A stretch of 64,000 bases of DNA from Deferribacteres bacterium. Lineage in GTDB: Bacteria; Zhuqueibacterota; Zhuqueibacteria; Zhuqueibacterales; Geothermadaptataceae. Numbering within the stretch: the first letter of the stretch is position 1; the number at the start of each line of letters is the position of its first letter. Positions 8,565-17,714 of the stretch are shown one piece after another. The stretch spans positions 124,001 to 188,000 of the forward strand of contig JACKDF010000009.1 in the NCBI GenBank assembly GCA_020633655.1. Reading direction: 5' to 3'. The notes below the pieces were generated by a model. It saw nothing but the letters and a program-made list of their open reading frames with translations, did not search any database and was not told where the DNA came from. Made by a program: the position numbers and the translations under genes.

Positions 8565-9803
8565 ATGCAGCAGAATAAAAATAAATCAGCCCAGCTTTAT
8601 CGACGTGGATTTGGGCTCAAAGATAAGGTGGCCGGCGAACTGGAACAGGAGTATTCCAGCAGGATTGTCGACTTCTTAAAACAAAATAAGAATGTCATGC
8701 AGGTTGGCCGTTTCAGGGTTCATATGGCCGAGGAATTTGGCTTCTGTTACGGCGTTGACAGGGCCATTGAATATGCCTATCAAACACGAAAACAATTTCC
8801 GGATAAACGTATTTTTCTCACTGGCGAATTGATACATAATCCGCATGTAAACAACAAAATGGTTGAAATGGGGATTAAATTTCTTTCTGGAAAATATGCT
8901 GAAAATGTGGATGGCCAGCAACTGACTGCAAATGATGTTGTTGTATTACCGGCATTCGGTGTTGCTGTGGATGAGTTGCAGCGTTACAGGGGTATCGGCT
9001 GCATTCTGGTTGATACAACCTGTGGTTCTGTGCTTAATGTATGGAAACGAGTGCAAAGTTACGCTCGAGATGGCTTTACTTCTATCATTCATGGCAAATG
9101 GAACCATGAGGAAACAAAAGCGACGAGCTCGCAAACGCAGAATTTTTCGGACAGCCACTTCATCGTCGTTCTTGATATGGAGGAAGCGGAGCTGGTTTGT
9201 GATTATATCGCTGGAAAAGGGGATAGAGCTCAGTTGCTGAAATACTTTGAAAATGCAATCTCAACAGGTTTTGATCCGGATATCCATCTGCAGCGCCTCG
9301 GTTGTGCGAATCAAACGACAATGCTTTCCGGAGAATCCCTGGCGATTGCAGAGCGAATAAAGCAAGTTATGTTGGCGAAGTATGGTGAAGAGAACCTGGC
9401 GGAACATTTTCGTTCTTTCGATACCATTTGCAGCGCGACCCAGGACCGCCAGGACGCTGTTGTCAAAATGTTGCAACAGCATCCAATCGAAATTATGCTT
9501 GTCATTGGAGGATACAATTCCTCCAATACCACCCACCTCGTTGAGATTTCCGAGAAAAAGACGGCCGCTTATCACATCGACGATGCGGATTGTCTCATTT
9601 CTACAGATGCCATTCGTCACAAACCGGTGAATTCGAAAGAAATTCATTTATCAAATGACTGGTTGCCGGAGGGGGACGTCATCATCGGCATAACTGCCGG
9701 TGCATCTACTCCAAACGTTAAAATTGGTGAAATCGTAAACCGGCTGGCACAATTACAGGACTTGTCTGTTGAACATATCTTCGAAGAAATGAGGGCCATT
9801 TAA
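8565..9803 (+). CDS. ispH: 4-hydroxy-3-methylbut-2-enyl diphosphate reductase, long plant/cyanobacterial type
   Basis: This is the last enzyme of the MEP isoprenoid pathway, reducing HMBPP to IPP and DMAPP with a [4Fe-4S] cluster. The three cluster cysteines are in FGFCYGVDRA (Cys61), VDTTCGSV (Cys153) and FDTICSATQDRQDA (Cys289). Substrate residues are visible in HNPHVNN, IIHGKWNHEETKATSS and VIGGYNSSNTTHL. At 412 residues, with an N-terminal extension containing RRGFGLKDKV and an insertion around ANQTTMLSGES, it belongs to the long class of cyanobacteria, plastids and some other bacteria rather than the 310-320 residue E. coli class. The ribosome site GGAAGGAA sits close before the ATG. It is monocistronic. 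Confidence 0.95.
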   Translation: MQQNKNKSAQLYRRGFGLKDKVAGELEQEYSSRIVDFLKQNKNVMQVGRFRVHMAEEFGFCYGVDRAIEYAYQTRKQFPDKRIFLTGELIHNPHVNNKMVEMGIKFLSGKYAENVDGQQLTANDVVVLPAFGVAVDELQRYRGIGCILVDTTCGSVLNVWKRVQSYARDGFTSIIHGKWNHEETKATSSQTQNFSDSHFIVVLDMEEAELVCDYIAGKGDRAQLLKYFENAISTGFDPDIHLQRLGCANQTTMLSGESLAIAERIKQVMLAKYGEENLAEHFRSFDTICSATQDRQDAVVKMLQQHPIEIMLVIGGYNSSNTTHLVEISEKKTAAYHIDDADCLISTDAIRHKPVNSKEIHLSNDWLPEGDVIIGITAGASTPNVKIGEIVNRLAQLQDLSVEHIFEEMRAI

Positions 9804-9804
9804 G

Positions 9805-9818
9805 CCAGCTTGAGCTGG
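9805..9818 (+). terminator. Small hairpin after ispH
   Basis: ccagc-ttga-gctgg lies two bases after the ispH stop and is followed by tttatt. The stem is short, so it is only a candidate terminator. Confidence 0.3.
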
Positions 9819-9867
9819 TTTATTCATGTATTACCCGAATTGACACAAATAAATCGAGAGATAAAAA

Positions 9868-10599
9868 ATGACAATATTAATTGCAGGAGCAAGTGGCGCC
9901 ACAGGCCGTTTACTATTGGACCAATTGCTAAATCTTGGTCACAAGGTTAAAATAATTGTTCGTTCTACTCAAAATATTTCAAAAACAATCCTGGAAAATG
10001 AAAACCTGACTGTTGTCGAAGGAAGTATTCTTGAGCTTACTGACGAAAAATTGGTCAAGACTGTTAATGGATGTGATGCAATTGCTTCCTGTCTTGGACA
10101 TACGCCGAACATGAGTGGACTTTTTGGTCAACCTAGAAAACTTGTAACCGAAACTACTCGTCGATTATGCCATGCAGTCAAAGCAAACAAGCCATCAAAC
10201 AAGATCAAATACGTGCTTATGAATACGGCTGGAAACAGTAACCGCGATTTATCAGAAAAAATATCTTTCGGTCAAAAGATTGTAATAGCATTACTTCGTT
10301 TGTTATTACCGCCACATGTTGATAATGAGAATGCAGCAGATTATCTGCGAGTCGAGATTAACCAAAATGATAATTTTATGCAATGGGTTGTAATCCGTCC
10401 GGATAAACTAATAAATGAATCAGCGGTTTCAGAATATAATTTATATCCCTCACCGATCAGAAGCGCACTATTTGATGCCGGAAAAACGAGCCGAATAAAT
10501 GTAGCCAATTTTATGGTGCGTTTAATTGCTGACAATGAACTGTGGGAAAAATGGCAGGGTCAAATGCCGGTCATTTATAATGAAGAAATAGTATCTTAA
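9868..10599 (+). CDS. NAD(P)-binding atypical short-chain reductase (NmrA/SDR-a type)
   Basis: This 243-residue Rossmann protein has the dinucleotide motif GASGATGRLLLDQL at residues 7-20 and VIVR-type basic residues after beta-2 (KIIVRST). It has CDAIASCLGHTP after beta-4 and a C-terminal segment IRPDKLINE like the substrate-side loop of atypical SDRs. The catalytic YxxxK is not evident, as is usual for NmrA-like and flavin-reductase-like members. The substrate is unknown. GAGAG precedes the ATG. Base composition is more AT-rich than in the flanking housekeeping genes, as in the next gene. Confidence 0.8.
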   Translation: MTILIAGASGATGRLLLDQLLNLGHKVKIIVRSTQNISKTILENENLTVVEGSILELTDEKLVKTVNGCDAIASCLGHTPNMSGLFGQPRKLVTETTRRLCHAVKANKPSNKIKYVLMNTAGNSNRDLSEKISFGQKIVIALLRLLLPPHVDNENAADYLRVEINQNDNFMQWVVIRPDKLINESAVSEYNLYPSPIRSALFDAGKTSRINVANFMVRLIADNELWEKWQGQMPVIYNEEIVS

Positions 10600-10770
10600 C
10601 TTGTATTATTTTCCGTTGTTTATAAAATCGCAAAGTGATCGTAGAACTCTATCTTTAACCAGGAATTTAAACACAGACGGCAAGGTCGGGGTACAAACGG
10701 TTGTACAGTTTAGAGCCTCGCATTCTTCGCCGATATGAGCAATTTAATAAAAGCGTTCAGATGAAATAAA

Positions 10771-11814
10771 ATGAAGAAGAAACGAACAAAACAAATACTC
10801 AGAATCATTTTACTTTTGGGAACTGTTGTTTCCCTGCAATTTGTCCCTTGGCCACTGGTAAAAGCATGGATTAGGCCATTGCCAGATACCATTCAAGAGT
10901 TAGCAAACGAAGCCTTAGACATGGGGTTTGACGGAATTATACTTTATGTGGATGAAGGTGATAAAGAGCCTGCCTATTATTCCGCAGGTTGGAAAAATCG
11001 AGAAAAGAAGATTCCCGCCGATCCGCATTCTCTTTTCAAAATTGCCAGCGTAGGTAAGCTCTATAATGCCGTAGCTGTTGCCAAGCTGGTGCGTGATGGG
11101 CGATTATCCCTGGACAGAACCCTCGCCGACTATTTACCTGAATTAAAAGGACGAATTGAAAATGCGGGTAAAATCACCTTGAAAATGATGGTGCAACATC
11201 GAAGCGGGATTCCAAATTATACAGACTCGCCTAATTACTGGATGGCTCCAAAAGAAAATGATAAAGAAAAGCTGGATCTGGTTTTGGATTTGCCGGCTAA
11301 TTTTAAGCCCGGTGAGGATTACGAATACAGTAACACGAATTATTTATTGCTTGCAAAAATTATGGATAGGATTCTCGGATATGACCATTTCCAATTTATA
11401 AAAGAAAATATTTTAATGCCCTTAAATCTCCAACATACTTTTGGGTCTATTCACGATGTTGACATAAACGAAGTAATGAGCGGCTATTATGTTGGCTATG
11501 ATTCCGATTTAAAGACAGACGATATCGGCTCTATGTTGGCTACCGCAGAGGATTTGGGTAAATTCATACGTGCATTAAATGACGGCTCAGTTTTCAATGA
11601 TGAAAAAGAGCAGGAAATTTATTCTTCGATTTACAGGTATGAACACACCGGTTTGATTCCAGGCTACCAAACCATTGCAAAATACCATAAAGACCTGGAT
11701 ACAGTGGTTATTCAATTTACGAATACCGTTGATTTTGAAGGATATAACTGGAATTTATCGGAAATTGAATACAATCGTGTTGTGGAAATACTAAGAAATA
11801 AAAAAGGCTCATAA
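10771..11814 (+). CDS. Serine hydrolase of the beta-lactamase/D-alanyl-D-alanine carboxypeptidase (class C) family
   Basis: This 347-residue exported or membrane-anchored protein has an N-terminal hydrophobic helix (residues 11-26). The catalytic S-x-x-K is Ser93-Val-Gly-Lys96 in FKIASVGKLYNAVA. The second motif is Tyr186-Ser-Asn188 in YEYSNTNYLL. A C-terminal HTG (EHTGLIPGY) takes the place of KTG. This set is typical of the broad Beta-lactamase (PF00144) family, which includes esterases, peptidases and carboxypeptidases. Resistance to beta-lactams should not be assumed. It stands alone behind the reductase with a 171-base gap. Confidence 0.87.
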   Translation: MKKKRTKQILRIILLLGTVVSLQFVPWPLVKAWIRPLPDTIQELANEALDMGFDGIILYVDEGDKEPAYYSAGWKNREKKIPADPHSLFKIASVGKLYNAVAVAKLVRDGRLSLDRTLADYLPELKGRIENAGKITLKMMVQHRSGIPNYTDSPNYWMAPKENDKEKLDLVLDLPANFKPGEDYEYSNTNYLLLAKIMDRILGYDHFQFIKENILMPLNLQHTFGSIHDVDINEVMSGYYVGYDSDLKTDDIGSMLATAEDLGKFIRALNDGSVFNDEKEQEIYSSIYRYEHTGLIPGYQTIAKYHKDLDTVVIQFTNTVDFEGYNWNLSEIEYNRVVEILRNKKGS

Positions 11815-12417
11815 CAAACTGCTTGTATCGGGCGCTACGCAACGCGAAGGTAAATTTGACGTCTGTCCTCGTATCGAAGTTTTGTGGTGGTGCGAAGAGT
11901 CATGCATGAAAGCGTGCTCCGCACAGCCGTAGCATTGCATAGCCCTAGCAGTCAACAAAATGGCTGTCCCCCCGCTTAATCTTGGTGTTGATCAATTGAT
12001 CAAACTAAACTGCACCAATTTGATATTTAATATACGCATACCAGATTGCTTTTGCCGCGGTTGAAAACCAGTATCCTCGAAACACATCTACAATTAAATT
12101 GAGGCTGATTGCGCTTCAATCACCTATAATCCCTCCAGAAATTTCGCTTACCAAAACGTTATTCGGCGACTTGTCCAGGGTGTTGGTAGTTTATTATTGT
12201 AAAAAATAAAATTTATAACCTGACTAAACAGAGTTATTGAAATACCGACATACAATGAGAACCATTGAGAATTGCGCGCGATGTGGTTCATTCACACCCC
12301 AATTAAAATTCTACAAAAAAATTATTTCATTGCATGCTGTGTTGCCGCTCAGGCTAATTTGGCATGTAATTTAACAACTGAATAGGAAATTTCAACTTAA
12401 TGAAAAAGGAGTATATC
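11815..12417. other. Non-coding stretch with a perfect 16-bp palindrome
   Basis: I see no convincing gene in these 600 bases. They contain the perfect palindrome TTGATCAATTGATCAA at 11988-12003, which could be an operator. The last 100 bases must carry the promoter of the lipoprotein gene at 12418. Confidence 0.4.
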
Positions 12418-13320
12418 ATGCACAGGAATCTGGTGAAAATAGTGCTTATTTTATTACTGCCCATTTTTATGGGATGCAACATTTTTAGCGGACTGAACTC
12501 AGAAAGCGATGATGCGGGTTCCCTTCTTGAGCAGGGGAAGGCTGCACTGCAAAATGGCGAAAATGACAAAGCGCTTGCGTATCTTGAGGAAGCGAAAATG
12601 AAGGATCCGAACAATTATGATATCCTTTATTTTCACTCAATAGCTACAGCGCGGGTCAATGATATTGAATTTACAACATTCATTGAAACTTTCCAGGAAG
12701 CTGGACAAACAAATGTGTCGAATAAGGGGATGTACACCCTGAATCAGGTATTTAGTACAGAGAATGATACGCTCTTTAATTTAAGCGTTGACAAATTGCA
12801 GGGACTTCTAACCACTTTTCTTGTGGTAAATTCAAACCTGCAAATTATTGGAGATGCCATTGAGTCCGGCGAATTGACTGTGGAAGAATTCCCATATATC
12901 GAAGACGTGTTGTTGAGTCGTGGCCTGGCAGCGATGGTCGCAAACATGATCTTGCTCATCGACACCGATGGGCAGGGCCCGGAGTTTGTTCTGGATGAGC
13001 GATTCCTGCTGCAGCGGGTTGAAGAAGCATATCAGCTCGTATTCGTTGGCGATGCAACCTCAGGGGTTGATTTACAAGCGGAAATTACCAATCGTATAAT
13101 GCGGCAGTGGCCGGGCATTGAGGCTGGTATTCGTTCTCTCTACTTATATTATGCCTGGACACAATGTGGTGCCTTACCGTTGCCGGAAAATATGCCACAG
13201 ATTCCAGGCACGATAACACCGTCGTTAATTTGTTCAAACGGTTCCGATTCTTCTCTGGCATGGCAACTTTTTGAAATAGCGTTTAATGGAACATCTTCTT
13301 TGTACCAGATGGTGCTTTAG
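12418..13320 (+). CDS. TPR-like lipoprotein
   Basis: The ATG at 12418 is preceded by AAAGGAG, which makes it better than the in-frame ATG at 12400. The signal peptide MHRNLVKIVLILLL ends in the lipobox FMGC. Residues about 35-75 contain a tetratricopeptide-like pair (LLEQGKAALQNGENDKALAYL, then DPNNYDILYFHSIA). The rest is helical with no recognised motif. The next gene, 31 bases downstream, encodes an outer membrane protein, so this pair may form an envelope complex. Function unknown. Confidence 0.8.
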   Translation: MHRNLVKIVLILLLPIFMGCNIFSGLNSESDDAGSLLEQGKAALQNGENDKALAYLEEAKMKDPNNYDILYFHSIATARVNDIEFTTFIETFQEAGQTNVSNKGMYTLNQVFSTENDTLFNLSVDKLQGLLTTFLVVNSNLQIIGDAIESGELTVEEFPYIEDVLLSRGLAAMVANMILLIDTDGQGPEFVLDERFLLQRVEEAYQLVFVGDATSGVDLQAEITNRIMRQWPGIEAGIRSLYLYYAWTQCGALPLPENMPQIPGTITPSLICSNGSDSSLAWQLFEIAFNGTSSLYQMVL

Positions 13321-13351
13321 ATTGCAAAGACTAGGAAATTTCGAGGCGTAA

Positions 13352-14479
13352 ATGCTTAAAAAAATTATTTTCAGTTTTCTTTTTATTGGATTTTTGGTCT
13401 CTGGTGTTGAAGCCCAGACGGGTCGGACGACCAATTGGAACGTTCGATCCCTGGCGATGGGGGGCGCAGGTGTTGCACTCCGCAGCAATGAAAATCCCTT
13501 GTTCCATAATCCGGCACTTCTCAACTTCATCCCAAAGCGCAAGATCACACTCATCGATTTTCGCGTTCGTTTTAACCAGCAATTTTACGATGACTATGCG
13601 TTTATTCGCGACAACCAGGACCGGTTTAATAACGTGAACGATATGTCCGACAGCGAACAAAATGAATTCTTTCTCGATATTCTCGACCAGGTACAAAAAC
13701 CAGCGCAACTCAGTTTAAATGGGCCTGTACAAATGCAATTTTTACAACCTGGCTACGGGTTTGCGCTGGTTACCGAAGGTACGGGAATGGGTGAGGTTTT
13801 CTCTGGAGCCAGCGGTCTTCCCATTGCGGATATACAATTCTATGGTGAAACCCTGATTATCGGGGGCTATGGCATTTCCCTTGTCGGAATGCTGCCAAGA
13901 CCATTGCATCTGGGCATTAGTGCAAAGAGCATGACGCGCTGGGCATCGCACAAAATTAAAACTATCACCGGATTGAGTGATGATGAAACGCTCGATGTCT
14001 ATAAGAGCCGCATATTTTCCCTCGATATCGGTGCATTGTATGCACTGAATCGAAATCTGTCCTTCGGTGTGGCATTTTATGATATAAACAGTCCCGATTT
14101 CAAATGGGAAAATTCGAATGGAACGGGAATAAAACCCTCCACCGGCTCACTGGAAGCCTCCATGAAACTCGGTGTTGCCTATGTTCCAACATGGCGAAAT
14201 ATTGGCGTTTTTAAAAATATTTCTTTTGCTGCAGATTTGAACCACCCTTTTGATTCAGATATTACCTTCTTTAAAAAGCTGTTCCTTGGTGCTGAAGCAA
14301 ACTTACCTCCATTTTTCCATCTCGGTACTGGATTTTATCAGGGCTACACGTCCTTTGGAATCGGTCTGGATATCCGCTGGTTGCGGTTGGATTTTGCCCT
14401 GTATGGTGAAGAAATGGGCAAGTATGCTGGTGATGTCGTAAGCTGGAATAAAGCTTTTTCTTTGCAAATAGGATTTTGA
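13352..14479 (+). CDS. Outer membrane beta-barrel protein (PorV/UPF0164-like)
   Basis: The 375-residue protein has a signal peptide (cleavage after GVEA-Q). The mature start NWNVRSLAMGGAGVALRSNENPLFHNPALL is the pattern 'lamGGAgvA...NPA' shared by FadL/PorV-type and UPF0164 barrels. Alternating hydrophobic strands run to the end, which closes on an aromatic residue (SLQIGF), as required for barrel insertion. GAGG precedes the ATG. It is translated after the TPR lipoprotein, probably on one mRNA. PorV-like proteins serve type IX secretion in related phyla, and this genome has type IX-like cargo, but the link is inference. Confidence 0.75.
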   Translation: MLKKIIFSFLFIGFLVSGVEAQTGRTTNWNVRSLAMGGAGVALRSNENPLFHNPALLNFIPKRKITLIDFRVRFNQQFYDDYAFIRDNQDRFNNVNDMSDSEQNEFFLDILDQVQKPAQLSLNGPVQMQFLQPGYGFALVTEGTGMGEVFSGASGLPIADIQFYGETLIIGGYGISLVGMLPRPLHLGISAKSMTRWASHKIKTITGLSDDETLDVYKSRIFSLDIGALYALNRNLSFGVAFYDINSPDFKWENSNGTGIKPSTGSLEASMKLGVAYVPTWRNIGVFKNISFAADLNHPFDSDITFFKKLFLGAEANLPPFFHLGTGFYQGYTSFGIGLDIRWLRLDFALYGEEMGKYAGDVVSWNKAFSLQIGF

Positions 14480-14897
14480 TCAGGAAGGTGGCATCCCGGT
14501 AAGCGGAAGAATGGATTGTGTTAAAAGGTGTGGATATTGAGCTAATAAAATCCCGAAGAAGTTCGCATGGGTGTTTCCACAAGCTCAGCAAACGGTTTGA
14601 TCTTACGTTTTCACGCAGTCTGAAAGCTCCGGGATGAATCGACTTTCACTCTCCTTAATTCTGCAAAATTGCATTCAAGATGCACATATCTTAAAATAAT
14701 TTTTTGCATTTTCACCCGTCATGCGGTAAATAACAAAATTGTAAGGCGTTATTTTTTGCGCGAAGATTAATACTAATAACGCCTTTACGTATTTTTGTGT
14801 TACCCACAAACACAACAGAATTGCATGGTTTGCGAACCAATTGCGTCATTTTTTCTAAGGAAAAGAAGAGGAATCAAGGGAAGGGTTCCCCGTTTTA
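14480..14897. promoter_or_regulatory. Intergenic region with an inverted repeat ahead of the AAA+ regulator
   Basis: This 418-base gap has no gene. Arms aaggcgttatt (14743-14753) and aataacgcctt (14775-14785) form an 11-bp perfect stem with a 21-base spacer, about 110 bases before the regulator start. It could be an operator or the 5' UTR of the regulator. Confidence 0.4.
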
Positions 14898-15905
14898 ATG
14901 AAAGTCAGCTGCAAACCAAAGGATGATTTGCACCTGCACAACTGTAACGGAAATTCTATGCAAGAAGTAGCCTCAGGTGATTTCTCTGTTAGAAAAATTA
15001 TGAATGAGATAGTCGGACTCAGTCCTGCAATCGTTCGTGTTAAAAGAGCTGCCCGGAAAATTGCGAAAAGCAACGAAGATTGTCTGATAGTTGGCGAGGC
15101 TGGCGTCGGCAAGACACAAATTGCACATATTATTTATCGCTTAAGCCGACGACGCAACAAACCTTTCGTCAGTTTGCACCCCAGTGAATTTTATGAAAAA
15201 AACGGCAGTGCCGATAGTTTATCATTGCGTTTTAACCAGGCTGTGGAGGCTGCAGCCGGCGGAACATTGGCTGTATTCGAAGTCGAAGATTTCCCCGAAC
15301 ATCAGAAATTTCAATTATTGGAATTGATGCAAGGCACAAACGGCTATCAGAAATATTGGGAAACCGACGGACGTCCCAGGATTATTTCGACTTCGAAATT
15401 AAAACCCGAAGCTGCATTTGAACAAAAAGCCATCTCAACAAAACTCTACTACAAATTGAACCGGGTTATGCTTGAAGTTCCCTCGCTTCGCAGCCGCAAA
15501 CAGGATATTCCCTATCTATATCGCAAATTCGTGCGTAAAGCTGCCCGCAGTCACGGGATCCCATTGGAGAGTTTTACCTTGGGTGAGGATTTGTTTGAAG
15601 GCCTTATGCTGTACAATTGGCCGGGCAATGTTGAAGAACTTAAAAATTGTATCCGCACGCTGGTTGTTACCGCAGAAAACGGTAAAGTAAATCCGGCTGT
15701 ACTGCCATTTCTCGACCGCGAAGATCCATTAAAAATATTCGTCGAAAAATCATTGCCTGATGCCGTGCAGGTCGTTGAAAATTATCTCATTAAAAAAGCC
15801 CTTGGTCGATTTGAAGGAAACCAAACCAAAGCGGCGCAGCATCTGCAGATTTCTGAGGCATCATTGCGGTACAAGCTGAAGAAGTACGAGATTGAAAATA
15901 AATGA
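14898..15905 (+). CDS. Divergent sigma-54-activator-like AAA+ protein with Fis-type HTH, lacking GAFTGA
   Basis: The 335-residue protein has an AAA+ domain at residues 40-265 and a Fis-like helix-turn-helix at the end (NQTKAAQHLQISEASLRYKL). Walker A is GEAGVGKT (66-73). Downstream landmarks of the NtrC class are clear: RLSRRRNKPFVSLH, LYYKLNRVMLEVPSLRSRKQDI and NWPGNVEELKN. The L1 loop GAFTGA that touches sigma-54 is missing, because the segment after PSEFYEKN is shortened. Walker B reads LAVFEVED instead of LFLDE. It has no receiver, GAF or PAS domain. It is unlikely to remodel sigma-54 holoenzyme in the usual way. An ATG at 14958 is an alternative start. Confidence 0.8.
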   Translation: MKVSCKPKDDLHLHNCNGNSMQEVASGDFSVRKIMNEIVGLSPAIVRVKRAARKIAKSNEDCLIVGEAGVGKTQIAHIIYRLSRRRNKPFVSLHPSEFYEKNGSADSLSLRFNQAVEAAAGGTLAVFEVEDFPEHQKFQLLELMQGTNGYQKYWETDGRPRIISTSKLKPEAAFEQKAISTKLYYKLNRVMLEVPSLRSRKQDIPYLYRKFVRKAARSHGIPLESFTLGEDLFEGLMLYNWPGNVEELKNCIRTLVVTAENGKVNPAVLPFLDREDPLKIFVEKSLPDAVQVVENYLIKKALGRFEGNQTKAAQHLQISEASLRYKLKKYEIENK

Positions 15906-15908
15906 GCA

Positions 15909-15952
15909 ATGCAACACTCAATTTTCAAATACTTGAGCATTGAGTGTTGCAT
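15909..15952. terminator. Hairpin after the AAA+ regulator
   Basis: Arms atgcaacactcaa (15909-15921) and ttgagtgttgcat (15940-15952) give a perfect 13-bp stem between convergent genes. There is no strong T run on either side, so termination is likely but not certain. Confidence 0.55.
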
Positions 15953-15993
15953 AGTGAAGGATTTTTATATACCTCATGTCAGGACAAGTCAGT

Positions 15994-17697
15994 TTACCGC
16001 ATCAAAATCATTTTCATTATTTTTGAAAATCGTTTTCCACTCTTGCCTTTTGCCTGCAGACGATAAAAATATATCCCGCTGGCGACCAATTCGCTTAGTG
16101 AATTTTGACCATTCCAAGTCACACTATGACTTCCAAGCGAGTATCTGCCTTGTACTAAAGTACGTACTTCTACGCCAATTGAATTGATGATTGTTAGTTT
16201 TATATCCGCTGGCTCTGGTAATCCAAATCGGATTTCTGTTTCCGGATTGAAGGGATTTGGATAGTTTTGAGCTAAAGAAAAATGATTCGGCCTTTGTTCA
16301 GAAAAATCATTGGAATCTCGTTTGGGTACAAACGTTCCGTAATAAACATAATGTGTCTCGTATAAATCGTCACCATTGCCATAGGCTCTGACTTGGAGTT
16401 CAAAATCAGTATCAAGCATAGTTTTTGTAAATGTTTGTGACGTGCCAACAACACTGGACCAGGCGCCTGTTCCATTGAGACGGTAACGCCATTCATAATT
16501 GTATGAACCGGAACCATAGGATACATTTGCTGTCCATGTACCTTGTTCCTTCCAATCAAGACTTCCTGGCCCAACAATATTGACACTAGTTTCCGGTAAG
16601 GTACCAGAAAACGAAAATAATTCATAGTGATAGTTCCCACCTTGATCAATTGCTGTTATTTTTGCATTGAAGTTGTTTGTCCCGTCATATTTGCCTCCTT
16701 CATAATGCCCAGCCCAATGAACATGGAAATGATCATATTGCCATCCACTTGAATAATCTGTTAGGTTTTTCTCTCGAAACTGCCATTTATTAAGGCTGAC
16801 ATCTTTGAGTATCCTCCAATTACTTTCTCCGTTTATTTTCACTTGAATTAAGATGAACGCTTTTACTGATTTATCATCACTTGTTTTGAAATTAAGTTGA
16901 AGACCTTCACTTTGTATTTCACCCAATTGATCGACTGAAAACTGTGTGATTGTCGGATCATTTGAAGATAAAGCGGATAAATAGGAGTCATTGCCCAATT
17001 CACCGGCTTGTATTTTAGGGCAAAGTTCGCCAACGTTATATCCGTTATTATGTAAATCATTATGTGCATCTATGTAAGCATGCCCGGCTTGTGTAATATT
17101 CCAGCTCCCTCGAGATACAAGTTGGCCATGCTTTTCATAACAGTACTCTGTAAATGCATCGCAACGTGCATCGTCAATATCTGAAATATTACCATTCCAG
17201 GGATCACGGTAATACCCTGGAGGCCAGTTTTGCCAATGTCGTGGAACTTCGATCATATCATTGAATGTGTAACCAGGGCGGTAATTGCAAAGGGAATATA
17301 ATGTTGATGCGATGTTTGAACGCGTATTGGGTGACACACTTCGTCCATACGAACCTCTGAATGTGGCTCCATCTCTAAAATCATTTTTCAAGTCATCTTT
17401 CAAATCATCTAGTCTACTCAAATCAATGTTCATATATATTGATTTTGTTCGTAAGTTTTCTGCTCGTCTCCCGGATGAACTATTGCCTTGCTCTCCAAGC
17501 TTCATATAGCCATTGCTATAACCATACCAAAAATAAAGGAAAACCCCGTTATGCCAATGTTGCCCGATTCCAGTTGTAGACGTTAAATCCCTGTACATTG
17601 GAGTTGTTTGTTCAAATTTACTTTGATTACCTTGAGAAAAAGCGATACCATGGAAAAAAGAGAAAATTATAATTGTATAGAAAAGAAAAGATTTCAT
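15994..17697 (-). CDS. Secreted protein with type IX-like C-terminal sorting domain
   Basis: The ATG at 17697 starts a clean signal peptide (MKSFLFYTIIIFSFFHGIAFS-QG); the longer frame to 17751 only adds untypical residues. The mature 545 residues have an N-terminal region rich in Trp, Tyr and Asn with no family I recognise, with segments like HGQLVSRGSWNITQAGHAY. Next is an Ig-like stretch (residues about 370-450, SLDWKEQGTWTANVSYGSGS). The C-terminus, about residues 480-567, has the sorting signature LAQNYPNPFNPETEI and ends in KIMKMILM-R. It is third in a three-gene operon with the barrel and HEAT genes upstream. It is likely exported across the outer membrane and processed at the sorting domain. 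Molecular function unknown. Confidence 0.83.
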   Translation of the reverse strand: MKSFLFYTIIIFSFFHGIAFSQGNQSKFEQTTPMYRDLTSTTGIGQHWHNGVFLYFWYGYSNGYMKLGEQGNSSSGRRAENLRTKSIYMNIDLSRLDDLKDDLKNDFRDGATFRGSYGRSVSPNTRSNIASTLYSLCNYRPGYTFNDMIEVPRHWQNWPPGYYRDPWNGNISDIDDARCDAFTEYCYEKHGQLVSRGSWNITQAGHAYIDAHNDLHNNGYNVGELCPKIQAGELGNDSYLSALSSNDPTITQFSVDQLGEIQSEGLQLNFKTSDDKSVKAFILIQVKINGESNWRILKDVSLNKWQFREKNLTDYSSGWQYDHFHVHWAGHYEGGKYDGTNNFNAKITAIDQGGNYHYELFSFSGTLPETSVNIVGPGSLDWKEQGTWTANVSYGSGSYNYEWRYRLNGTGAWSSVVGTSQTFTKTMLDTDFELQVRAYGNGDDLYETHYVYYGTFVPKRDSNDFSEQRPNHFSLAQNYPNPFNPETEIRFGLPEPADIKLTIINSIGVEVRTLVQGRYSLGSHSVTWNGQNSLSELVASGIYFYRLQAKGKSGKRFSKIMKMILMR

Positions 17698-17714
17698 TGT
17701 TAACCTCGTATATT

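Noticed and set aside
11815..11900. attC-like start ATAACAAACTGC after the beta-lactamase-like gene
   Set aside because: No GTTRRRY partner or conserved hairpin pattern follows within 150 bases, and no integrase is present.
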